From positions 620,001-684,000 of the forward strand of contig CAWBKU010000004.1 in NCBI GenBank assembly GCA_963789535.1: a DNA stretch of 64,000 bases. Reading direction: 5' to 3'. Below, piece by piece: positions 1-6,662 of the stretch; position 1 is the stretch's first letter; every line of letters starts with the position of its first letter. This stretch comes from CAVXHQ01 sp963789535 (GTDB taxonomy: Bacteria; Pseudomonadota; Alphaproteobacteria; Rhodobacterales; Rhodobacteraceae). The notes below the pieces were generated by a model. It was not told where the DNA came from. It did not search any database and was given only the letters and a program-made list of their open reading frames with translations. Position numbers and translations under genes: made by a program.

Positions 1-71
1 GCGCGCGGCGCCTCCTTGCCATAGCGCCGGTCTGCCACCAGGGGTCTGTTGCCGGATCCGGAACCGCTCAT
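1..71 (-). CDS. N-terminus of a leftward gene, possibly a penicillin-binding protein 1A-type transglycosylase (partial)
   Basis: Only the first 23 complete codons are inside the window. They begin at an ATG (71-69) preceded by a GAGG ribosome site, and the frame stays open to the window edge. The start reads MSGSGSGNRPLVADRRYG. A short polar start followed by PLVADRRY resembles, from memory, the cytoplasmic tail of alphaproteobacterial class A penicillin-binding proteins. That identity is a guess from a few residues. The gene is divergent from glnK, so the roughly 300 bases between them must hold promoters for both. Confidence 0.35.
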   Translation of the reverse strand, partial: MSGSGSGNRPLVADRRYGKEAPR

Positions 72-211
72 CTCAGCCTCATGTCTTTCGACGCCGTCCG
101 GAGATCCGCGCGGCGCGCGGTCCGGATCTTTTGCGGCACCATAGAGAGTCGCCAACCGAAAGGGGAGTGCCCAATCCGGCGAGGCCCCGATTCAATCCTG
201 CGCAATTCGAA

Positions 212-278
212 GGCATATTTCGGTATATGCCCAAATTTTGCGCTTTTGCGGCAGTGCAGCATGGCAGCTCGGGTGCCA
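212..278 (+). promoter_or_regulatory. Candidate control region of glnK-amtB: dyad plus sigma-54-like element
   Basis: Two signals sit in the 297-base gap upstream of glnK. At 212-231 there is a perfect 7-bp inverted repeat, GGCATAT and ATATGCC, around a 6-base spacer. At 262-278 the sequence TGGCAGCTCGGGTGCCA has the GG-N10-GC spacing of a sigma-54 -24/-12 promoter, although it is not an ideal match to TGGCAC-N5-TTGC. glnK-amtB operons are commonly under NtrC control, which makes this plausible. The dyad does not match the NtrC consensus well. Nothing else was recognised in the gap. Confidence 0.35.
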
Positions 279-368
279 AATCTTGATCCTTCGGCCCGCG
301 CCCGCGCTTGTGGCAGGCAACTGACGGGTGCGTCACGCCCGCAGGATCTGTCAGCGAGGGACGAAGAC

Positions 369-707
369 GTGAAATTCATCATTGCGACGATCAAGCCGTT
401 CAAACTCGAAGAGGTGCGCGAAGCGCTCACCACGCTCGGCGTGCGCGGCATGATGGTGACCGAGATAAAGGGCTTCGGCTCTCAGTCCGGGCATACGGAG
501 ATCTACCGGGGCGCGGAATATGCCGTGAACTTCGTCCCCAAGATCAAGCTCGAGATCGTGGTGCCCGATGCGATGGCCGATCAGGTCGTCAGCACCATCG
601 CCACCACGGCCAAGACCGGCAAGATCGGCGACGGCAAGATCTTCGTGCTCGACGCCGAGAGCGCGCTGCGCGTGCGGACCGGCGAAACCAATGACGACGC
701 GCTCTGA
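369..707 (+). CDS. glnK: Nitrogen regulatory protein PII (GlnK)
   Basis: This is the PII signal-transduction protein that binds ATP, ADP and 2-oxoglutarate and, in its unmodified form, docks on AmtB to close the ammonium channel. From the GTG at 369 it is 112 residues, the usual PII length. It begins MKFIIATIKPFKLEEV. Tyr51 in the T-loop (TEIYRGAEY) is the uridylylation site. The Walker-like TGKIGDGKIF segment and C-terminal RTGETND are also present. An upstream in-frame ATG at 81 would add 96 unrelated residues and is rejected. It lies 25 bases before amtB, the standard glnK-amtB operon. Confidence 0.97.
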   Translation: MKFIIATIKPFKLEEVREALTTLGVRGMMVTEIKGFGSQSGHTEIYRGAEYAVNFVPKIKLEIVVPDAMADQVVSTIATTAKTGKIGDGKIFVLDAESALRVRTGETNDDAL

Positions 708-732
708 GCGGGCGTTGAAAGGAGAGGAACGG

Positions 733-2187
733 ATGAGAAACCTGAAAACCCTGCTCGCGGTGCTGATGCTGGCACTGATGACGAGCGTAGCGGCCCCGCA
801 CCTTGCGATGGCCCAGGAAACGACGACCGAAGAGGTCGAGGCGCCTGCCGACGGAACGGTGGCCGAAGAGGCGGTCCCCGACGTGGCCGCCGAAGAAGAG
901 ACCGCACCGGTCGCGGGGGTCGATGCCTCGACCGACAGCGTGTTCATCCTCAACAGCCTGCTGTTCCTCGTGGGCGGCTTTCTGGTGTTCTGGATGGCCG
1001 CAGGCTTTGCCATGCTCGAGGGCGGCCTCGTGCGGTCCAAGAACGTGACCATGCAGATGACCAAGAACATCGCGCTGTTCTCGCTGGCGTCGCTGTTCTA
1101 CTATCTGATCGGCTATAACCTGATGTATCCGCTGGGCTCGTGGTCCATCGGCAGCGACGAGACCGGCGGCTATCTTGGCATCCTGTTCGCCCCTGCCGTC
1201 CTCGAGGCCGTGGGCATCGCCCGCGACGGTGCGGACGACTATGGCTATGCCGCGACCGGCTCGGACTTCTTCTTTCAGTTGATGTTCTGCGCCGCCACCG
1301 CCTCGATCGTGTCGGGTGCCCTCGCCGAACGGATCAAGCTGTGGCCGTTCCTGATCTTCACGATCATCCTCGTCGCCTTCATCTATCCGATCCAGGCAAG
1401 CTGGAAATGGGGCGGCGGTTTCCTCGATACGCAATACGGTTTCCTCGACTTTGCCGGGTCGACCGTCGTGCACTCGGTCGGCGGCTGGGCGGCCCTCGTG
1501 GGGGCGATCATCCTCGGGCCGCGGATCGGCAAATATGCCAAGGACGGCAAGGTGATCCCGATGCTCGGCTCGAACCTGCAAATGGCGACACTGGGGACGT
1601 TCATCCTCTGGCTCGGCTGGTTCGGCTTCAACGGCGGCTCGCAACTGGCGATGGGGACCGTGGGCGACGTGGCCGACGTCAGCCGCATCTTCGCCAACAC
1701 GAATGCGTCTGCGGCCGGCGGCGCCATCGCGGCGCTGATCCTGACGCAGCTTCTCTACCGCAAGCCGGACCTGACGATGATCCTGAACGGCGCGCTTGCG
1801 GGCCTCGTCTCGATCACCGCCGAACCGCTGACGCCGACCCTCGGGGCGGCCACGCTGATCGGGGCCGTCGGCGGCGTCATCGTGGTGTTCGCGGTGCCGT
1901 TCCTCGACAAACTGAAGATCGACGACGTCGTCGGCGCGATCCCGGTGCACCTCTTTGCGGGCATCTGGGGCACGCTGGCGGTGGTTCTGACCAACGGCGA
2001 TGCGACGCTGATGGGGCAACTGATGTCGATCGTCATCGTCGGCGCCTTCGTCATCGTCACCAGCGGGATCGTCTGGATCGTCCTGAAGGGCGTGATGGGC
2101 ATCCGGGTCAGCGAAGAGGCCGAGATCGCCGGTCTCGACAGCGCCGAACTGGGGATGGAGGCCTACCCCGAGTTCACCCGCGGCTGA
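733..2187 (+). CDS. amtB: Ammonium transporter
   Basis: This is an Amt/MEP/Rh family channel that conducts ammonia across the inner membrane and is gated by GlnK. It has 484 residues. A cleavable signal peptide (about residues 1-28, ending AMAQ) is followed by an unusual acidic, Glu/Ala-rich stretch of about 45 residues, and then by eleven expected membrane segments. Family motifs seen include the FCAATASIVSGALAERIK region and HSVGGWAALVGA. The ATG at 733 has an aGGAGag site just upstream. The acidic periplasmic extension is longer than in E. coli AmtB. A strong terminator follows the gene. Confidence 0.96.
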   Translation: MRNLKTLLAVLMLALMTSVAAPHLAMAQETTTEEVEAPADGTVAEEAVPDVAAEEETAPVAGVDASTDSVFILNSLLFLVGGFLVFWMAAGFAMLEGGLVRSKNVTMQMTKNIALFSLASLFYYLIGYNLMYPLGSWSIGSDETGGYLGILFAPAVLEAVGIARDGADDYGYAATGSDFFFQLMFCAATASIVSGALAERIKLWPFLIFTIILVAFIYPIQASWKWGGGFLDTQYGFLDFAGSTVVHSVGGWAALVGAIILGPRIGKYAKDGKVIPMLGSNLQMATLGTFILWLGWFGFNGGSQLAMGTVGDVADVSRIFANTNASAAGGAIAALILTQLLYRKPDLTMILNGALAGLVSITAEPLTPTLGAATLIGAVGGVIVVFAVPFLDKLKIDDVVGAIPVHLFAGIWGTLAVVLTNGDATLMGQLMSIVIVGAFVIVTSGIVWIVLKGVMGIRVSEEAEIAGLDSAELGMEAYPEFTRG

Positions 2188-2250
2188 CCCCCTCCCGGTC
2201 CGCCGCACCGCCCGGGCGCGCCTCCCTCGCGCCCGGAGGCAAAGACCAGA

Positions 2251-2280
2251 CGCCGCCCCGATACCCCGGGGCGGCGTTTT
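2251..2280 (+). terminator. Rho-independent terminator of glnK-amtB
   Basis: A perfect 10-bp stem (CGCCGCCCCG and CGGGGCGGCG) with the 6-base loop ATACCC is followed directly by TTTT. It lies 64 bases after the amtB stop. Confidence 0.85.
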
Positions 2281-2728
2281 CCGTCCGGGCCTCCGGCGGG
2301 ACGACGGACTGCGCGGCCCTTCTTCTGGCAGAAGCTATCCCGGGGGACGGCGCCGGGCCGGGGGGGGGGGCAGCGCCCCCGGGCTCCGTTTCCAGCACCA
2401 CGCGCCCCCGCCCGATCACGGCCCCGCGATCGCGCCGCGCGCCCGCACATTCTTTGCAAAGGAATGTGCCCCGCCGCCGCGTGAGCGGCGGCCCCCCTTT
2501 GCGACAGGAACGGTGCGCGGCGGCAAACGATCTGTGCGCGCCCGCCTGAAACTCCCCGAACGGGTCGCGGACCCGCGCCGTCAACCCCCGCAACCCCTCA
2601 CGCCGCCTCGTTTTTTCGTGATGTTACAGACCCTTTCCACCGCCGCCCCGGCGCATAACTCCAGTCCATCGAAGGAACAGACGCCTCCCCCCATACGCCG
2701 CATCCCGGCACACCCAAAGGACCACATC
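2281..2728. other. Gene-free interval between amtB and a small secreted protein
   Basis: No convincing gene is seen. The stretch is very G/C-rich and includes a run of about ten G at 2360-2370. At 2473-2492 there is a perfect 8-bp hairpin (GCCGCCGC, loop GTGA, GCGGCGGC) followed by CCCCCCTTT. It could be a weak terminator or a structured leader. A near-palindrome (CATTCTTTGCAAAGGAATG) lies just before it, at about 2448-2466. The next gene starts at 2729 with AAAGGA as its ribosome site. Confidence 0.4.
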
Positions 2729-3058
2729 ATGACCAAGCTCATCGCCCTCGCCGCCGCCGCCCTCGTCGGTTCTGCCACCTTCGCCGCCGCCGACAGCTCG
2801 TTCGCCTACCAGCGCAATCTCGACAGCTCCTCGATCCTCGACCTCGGCACCGTCACCGCCGATGCCGCCGGCACCGTCGAGGTCTACGACTTCCGCGGCG
2901 GCGAACTCGGCGCCCTGCTCGGCAGCCAGACCGTCGCCGCCGGTGCGAACTCGAACGTGCGCATCAACGTCAACGATTCGCCGAATTTCGACGTCGTCGC
3001 GATCCTGAAGATCGACGGCCGGGACGCTGCTGTCCGCGAGTACCAGATCGCCCGCTGA
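2729..3058 (+). CDS. Small secreted protein of unknown function
   Basis: The product has 109 residues, starting at the ATG at 2729 behind AAAGGA. Residues 1-22 form a signal peptide ending in ATFAAADS. The mature part is about 87 residues, rich in Asp, Val and Ala, without cysteines. It reads like a small beta-strand periplasmic domain (alternating hydrophobic residues such as GTVEVYDFRGGELGALLG). No named family is recognised. It is monocistronic, with a hairpin terminator immediately after it. Function unknown. Confidence 0.7.
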   Translation: MTKLIALAAAALVGSATFAAADSSFAYQRNLDSSSILDLGTVTADAAGTVEVYDFRGGELGALLGSQTVAAGANSNVRINVNDSPNFDVVAILKIDGRDAAVREYQIAR

Positions 3059-3086
3059 CACCAACCACCCTCCCCGGACACCACGA

Positions 3087-3114
3087 CGCCCGGCCCGAAA
3101 GGGTCGGGCGTTCG
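3087..3114 (+). terminator. Hairpin terminator after the small secreted gene
   Basis: The arms CGCCCGGCCC and GGGTCGGGCG form a 10-bp stem with one G-T pair and a stable GAAA tetraloop. The stem lies 29 bases after the stop. Only a short T-containing tail (TTCGTC) follows, because the 3' arm runs into the tandem repeat. Confidence 0.6.
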
Positions 3115-3183
3115 TCTGTCGGGCGTTCGTCTGGCGGGCGTTCGTCTGGCGGGCGTTCGTCTGGCGGGCGTTCGTCTGGCGGG
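3106..3183. repeat. 15-bp direct tandem repeat, five copies
   Basis: The unit GGGCGTTCGTCTGGC is repeated head to tail from 3106 to 3180, with the first copy ending in GTC rather than GGC, plus a 3-base partial copy. The first copy is formed by the 3' arm of the preceding hairpin. This suggests the array arose by slippage or duplication of the terminator tail. It lies just before the control region of the Nfu gene. Confidence 0.9.
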
Positions 3184-3206
3184 AATGTCTTTCGGCTTGT
3201 CGGGAG

Positions 3207-3256
3207 TTTAGAATCGTTCCAAACATTGACAGCGGCGGCGCGAGGGCGCATATCCT
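3207..3256 (+). promoter_or_regulatory. ICE/Irr-like operator and promoter of the Nfu gene
   Basis: At 3207-3223 the sequence TTTAGAATCGTTCCAAA is an inverted repeat with arms TTTAGAA and TTCCAAA. It matches the alphaproteobacterial iron-control element TTAGAA-N3-TTCTAA at all but one position. Three bases later TTGACA (3226-3231) is a perfect -35. The -10 lies in CATATCCT (about 3249-3256) at 17-19 bases. The overlap implies that an iron regulator, plausibly Irr, controls this Fe-S gene. Confidence 0.5.
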
Positions 3257-3283
3257 ATTCCTGACAGAAAAGGTGGGTTAGAC

Positions 3284-3844
3284 ATGTTCATCCAGACCGA
3301 ATCGACCCCGAACCCGGCCACCCTCAAATTCCTGCCCGGCCAGACCGTGCTCGACACCGGCACCGCCGATTTCCCGAGCGCCGAGGCCGCAGCCTCCTCG
3401 CCGCTCGCGCGGGGCATCTTTGCGGTGCCGGGCGTCACCGGCGTGTTCTTCGGCACCGATTTCGTCACCGTGACCAAGGACGACACGACCCTCTGGGACC
3501 ACATCAAACCCGCCATCCTCGGCGCGGTGATGGAGCATTACCAGTCCGGTGCCCCGGTCATCGAGGGTGCGCAGGCGGCCTCGGGCCACGCAGCGCACGA
3601 GGGCGAGGACGGCGCCATCGTCGAGCAGATCAAGGAACTCCTGGACACCCGCGTCCGCCCCGCCGTGGCGCAGGACGGCGGCGACATCACCTTTCACGGC
3701 TTCGACCGGGGCGTCGTCTATCTGCACATGCAGGGCGCCTGCGCGGGCTGCCCCTCGTCGACCCTGACCCTGAAGATGGGTATCGAGAACCTGCTGCGCC
3801 ATTATATCCCCGAGGTGATCGAGGTGCGGCCCGTCGCCGCCTGA
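3284..3844 (+). CDS. NifU-family Fe-S cluster scaffold/carrier (Nfu type)
   Basis: This cytosolic Fe-S carrier accepts clusters and passes them to client proteins. It has 186 residues. The N-terminal Nfu_N domain (MFIQTESTPNPATLKFLPG, about residues 1-90) is typical of alphaproteobacterial and mitochondrial NFU1. A linker of about 20 residues leads to the NifU C-terminal domain (about 110-182), which has the cluster-binding CxxC motif in GACAGCPSST. The start at 3284 is preceded by AGGTGGG. It is followed 24 bases later by tsaB. The upstream ICE-like site suggests iron-responsive expression. Confidence 0.93.
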   Translation: MFIQTESTPNPATLKFLPGQTVLDTGTADFPSAEAAASSPLARGIFAVPGVTGVFFGTDFVTVTKDDTTLWDHIKPAILGAVMEHYQSGAPVIEGAQAASGHAAHEGEDGAIVEQIKELLDTRVRPAVAQDGGDITFHGFDRGVVYLHMQGACAGCPSSTLTLKMGIENLLRHYIPEVIEVRPVAA

Positions 3845-3868
3845 GACCGGCACCGCAACGATAGCCGG

Positions 3869-4597
3869 ATGCCAGACTCGCCAACCACCAAGACGCCGAC
3901 CATCCTCGCCTTCGACACGTCGCAGGCGCATTGCGCCGCGGCACTGCGGTGGGGTCCGGACGGCATGGCGAGCCGGACCGAACCGATGGCCAAGGGCCAG
4001 GCCGAACGGCTGATGCCCCTCCTCGAAGAGCTGATGGCCGAAGAGGGTTTCGGCTGGGGCGACCTCGATGCCATCGCGGTCGGTATCGGACCCGGCAATT
4101 TCACCGGCATCCGCATCGGCGTCGCGGCGGCACGCGGATTGGCGCTGGGCTTGGGTATTCCGGCCATCGGCGTGTCGGCCTTCGAGGGGATGCGCGGGCC
4201 GAAAAGCCTCGACGATCACCGTCCGCAACTGGTGAGCCTGCCCGGGCCACGCGGCACGAACTACGTGCAACTCTTTCTCAACGCCGCACCCGAAGGTGAC
4301 GCCCGCTCCGTTCAGGTGAGCGCTGACGGGTTCCCGGTCCTCGACCTGCCCGCCGGGACGGCGGTTCTGGGCGACAGGGCGCTCGACATCGCCGTCCTGT
4401 CCTCGCCCGGATATGGGGACGCGAATATGCGGGCCTCGTTCCCGGCAACGTTGGTGGACGTGCCGCAGACCATCGCCCGGATCGCCGCGCACAGGTTCGC
4501 GACGTGCGCCGTCCCAGTCGACCGCCCCGCCCCGCTCTACGTCCGCGCCCCCGACGCCGCCCCGCCGCGCGATGCGGCCCCCGTTTTGCTGCCGTGA
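3869..4597 (+). CDS. tsaB: tRNA threonylcarbamoyladenosine biosynthesis protein TsaB
   Basis: This ASKHA-fold protein supports TsaD in the t6A37 modification of ANN-decoding tRNAs. It has 242 residues. The N-terminus carries the family start TILAFDTSQAHCAAAL, and GIGPGNFTGIRIGVAAARGL is the diagnostic TsaB motif. The C-terminal half is variable, as is usual for the family. Its stop overlaps the GTG start of rimI (GTGA). The tsaB-rimI pairing is common and supports both calls. Confidence 0.93.
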   Translation: MPDSPTTKTPTILAFDTSQAHCAAALRWGPDGMASRTEPMAKGQAERLMPLLEELMAEEGFGWGDLDAIAVGIGPGNFTGIRIGVAAARGLALGLGIPAIGVSAFEGMRGPKSLDDHRPQLVSLPGPRGTNYVQLFLNAAPEGDARSVQVSADGFPVLDLPAGTAVLGDRALDIAVLSSPGYGDANMRASFPATLVDVPQTIARIAAHRFATCAVPVDRPAPLYVRAPDAAPPRDAAPVLLP

Positions 4598-5010
4598 CGC
4601 CGGACGCCCTCGCCGAGACCCATGCCGCCGCCAATAGCGTCGACCGGGCATGGTCGGCGGCCGAGTTCGCGGTCCTTCTCGATGCGCCCGGCGCACTGTT
4701 GACCGGCGATGCCACGGCCTTCGTCCTTGGGCGCGTGACGCTCGACGAGGCCGAGATCCTGACGCTCGCGACCCACCCCGACCATCGCGGCGAGGGGCGG
4801 GCGCGCGCCGCCCTCGCGGCGTTCATCGCGGCGTCGGCGGATCGCGGGGCGGCGCGCGTCTTTCTCGAGGTGGCCGAGGACAACGCCGCCGCGCGTGCTC
4901 TCTACGATACCGCGGGCTTCGTGCATATCGCCCGGCGGCCCGGCTATTTCGCGCGCGCTGGCGGCGCCGTCGCGGCGCTCGTGATGGAGCGCGCGACCAG
5001 CGGCGCCTGA
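4594..5010 (+). CDS. rimI: Ribosomal protein S18 alanine N-acetyltransferase-like GNAT protein (RimI)
   Basis: This GNAT-fold N-acetyltransferase of 138 residues starts at a GTG that overlaps the tsaB stop. It shows the acetyl-CoA binding signature in motif A (LATHPDHRGEGRARAAL, with Q/RxxGxG-like HRGEGR). Motif B ends with the AALYD-like RALYDTAGF and RRPGYF. The neighbour tsaB makes RimI the best identity, although substrate specificity cannot be read from the sequence. An upstream in-frame start at 4504 would lie deep inside tsaB and is not preferred. Confidence 0.88.
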   Translation: MTPDALAETHAAANSVDRAWSAAEFAVLLDAPGALLTGDATAFVLGRVTLDEAEILTLATHPDHRGEGRARAALAAFIAASADRGAARVFLEVAEDNAAARALYDTAGFVHIARRPGYFARAGGAVAALVMERATSGA

Positions 5011-5126
5011 TGCCGCATCCGCAGGCACATCCGGCGTCCGGAGTGCCCGACCTCGCGGCATTCGGCGCGCAATTCCGCAGAAATCGGTTGACCCCGCCCC
5101 CCCTCTCTTGCCTTATCCAAGGGGCG

Positions 5127-5176
5127 CCGGACCCCGCGGTCCGGGACGCGGTGGCGGCCCTGCGGCCGCCCACCGC
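5127..5176 (+). promoter_or_regulatory. Two strong hairpins in the leader of the nucleoside importer operon
   Basis: Hairpin one is CCGGACC (5127-5133), loop CCGC, GGTCCGG. Hairpin two is GCGGTGGCGGCC (5148-5159), loop CTGC, then GGCCGCC-C-ACCGC with one bulged C. They end 36 bases before the start codon of the binding protein. There is no T-run, so they are leader structures (mRNA stability or attenuation) rather than a simple terminator. A weak promoter, TTGACC (5088) with TTATCC (5113), lies just upstream. Confidence 0.45.
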
Positions 5177-5212
5177 CAACGACACAAAACGTCAAAACCC
5201 TGGGAGACCTGC

Positions 5213-6208
5213 ATGACCATCCTGAAATCCATTCTCGGCACCGCCGCCGCACTCGCGCTGACCGCCGGTGCCGCCCTTGCCGAACCGGCCCTGATCTTCG
5301 ATCTGGGCGGCAAGTTCGACAAGTCGTTCAACGAGAGCGCGTTCAACGGCGCGACCCGCTGGGCCGAAGAGACCGGCGGCACCTTTGCCGAGATCGAGCT
5401 GACCTCGGACGCGCAGCGCGAGCAGGCGCTGCGTCGCTTTGCCGAGGCCGGCAATTCGCCCATCGTCATGGCCGGCTTCTCGTTCGCCTCCGCGCTCGAG
5501 GGCGTGGCACCGGACTATCCCGACACGCAGTTCGTCATCATCGACGGTGTCGCCGACGCGCCGAACGTCACCAGCGTCGTGTTCAACGAGCACGAGGGCT
5601 CCTACCTCGTCGGCATGATGGCCGCGATGGCCTCCGAGACCGGCACGGTGAGCTTCGTCGGCGGTATGGACATCCCGCTGATCCGCCGTTTCGGCTGCGG
5701 CTATGCGCAGGGCGCGATGGCGGTGAACCCCGACATCACCGTGATCGCCAACATGACCGGCACCGATCCCTCGGCCTGGAACGACCCGGTCAAGGGCTCC
5801 GAGCTGACGCTGGCGCAGATTTCGCAGGGCTCCGACGTGGTGTTCGCCGCGGCCGGCGGCACCGGCGTGGGCGTGTTGCAGACCGCCGCCGACGAGGACA
5901 TCCTGTCGATCGGCGTCGACGCCAACCAGAACTACCTGCATCCGGGCGAGGTTCTGACCTCGATGCTCAAGCGGGTCGACAACGCCGTCTTCGAGGCGAT
6001 GAGCGAGAGCGACATGCTCGCCCCCGGCATCAACGTCATGGGCATCGACAACGGCGGCGTCGGCTATGCGATGGACGAGAACAACGCCGACCTGGTGACG
6101 CCCGAGATGATCGCGGCGGTCGATGCCGCCGCGGCGCAGATCGCGTCGGGCGAAATCGAGGTACACGACTACATGTCCGACGAAAGCTGCCCGGCCGTGC
6201 AGTTCTGA
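5213..6208 (+). CDS. BMP-family ABC transporter substrate-binding protein (nucleoside type)
   Basis: This periplasmic binding protein of the Bmp/PnrA family binds purine nucleosides. It has 331 residues with a signal peptide (residues 1-22, cleavage near ALAEP). Family features include FDLGGKFDKSFNESAFNGA near the N-terminus, the GSYLVGMMAAM stretch, the FVGGMDIPLIRRF hinge and the DVVFAAAGGTGVGVLQ segment. It heads an operon with a two-domain ATPase, two permeases and a purine nucleoside phosphorylase. That context makes uptake of purine nucleosides the likely role. Confidence 0.93.
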   Translation: MTILKSILGTAAALALTAGAALAEPALIFDLGGKFDKSFNESAFNGATRWAEETGGTFAEIELTSDAQREQALRRFAEAGNSPIVMAGFSFASALEGVAPDYPDTQFVIIDGVADAPNVTSVVFNEHEGSYLVGMMAAMASETGTVSFVGGMDIPLIRRFGCGYAQGAMAVNPDITVIANMTGTDPSAWNDPVKGSELTLAQISQGSDVVFAAAGGTGVGVLQTAADEDILSIGVDANQNYLHPGEVLTSMLKRVDNAVFEAMSESDMLAPGINVMGIDNGGVGYAMDENNADLVTPEMIAAVDAAAAQIASGEIEVHDYMSDESCPAVQF

Positions 6209-6290
6209 GACCGACGTAACGACAGGGCGCGGGGGCGGGCACATTCCGCCCCCGCGCGACGACCGCACGACCGCAGGCTGGGGAACGGGG

Positions 6291-6662
6291 ATGAGTGACA
6301 CGCCGAAGGCGTTCTTCGATTGTTGGGGCGAGCCGGACGGCGACGCGCGCAAGCGCCACCTCGAACGTATCCTCGAGCCGCATTTCACCTATTCCGATCC
6401 GCACGCCCCCGAAACCGTCCGCGGGATCGCGGCGATGGCCGATTTCCTCGCGCTGTTCACCGACCGCATGCCGGGATCGTCGGCGCGGATCCTGCGCATC
6501 GACAGCCACCACGGGTTCTGCCGCGTCGCGGTCGCGTTCATGCGCGACGCCGACACGGTGATGACGACGGCGCAGTATTTCCTCGAGAGCAGCGGCGACG
6601 ACCGCCTCGTCCGCGCCGTGGGCTTTCTGGGCGACGGTCGGCCGAACGGGGATGCCGCATGA
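6291..6662 (+). CDS. SnoaL/NTF2-like protein
   Basis: The product has 123 residues and the alternating helix and beta-sheet pattern of the NTF2/SnoaL superfamily. The N-terminal helix is followed by LEPHFTYSDPHAPETVRGIAA, typical of these cone-shaped small-molecule-binding or isomerase-like folds. It sits between the binding protein and the ATPase and its stop overlaps the ATPase start (ATGA), so it is translated as part of the importer operon. Its role there is unknown; it might act on or bind a nucleoside-derived product. Confidence 0.75.
   Translation: MSDTPKAFFDCWGEPDGDARKRHLERILEPHFTYSDPHAPETVRGIAAMADFLALFTDRMPGSSARILRIDSHHGFCRVAVAFMRDADTVMTTAQYFLESSGDDRLVRAVGFLGDGRPNGDAA

Noticed and set aside
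3106..3183. CRISPR array
   Set aside because: The units are 15 bp and directly adjacent without spacers; it is a simple tandem repeat.
5094..5212. Purine riboswitch before the nucleoside importer
   Set aside because: No three-way junction with the conserved purine-riboswitch loops could be drawn; only two independent hairpins are seen.
5010..5216. A 68-codon open frame bridging rimI and the nucleoside-binding protein with ATGA at both ends
   Set aside because: It is Pro/Ala/Arg-rich without domain features and covers the promoter-like and hairpin sequences; most likely non-coding leader.
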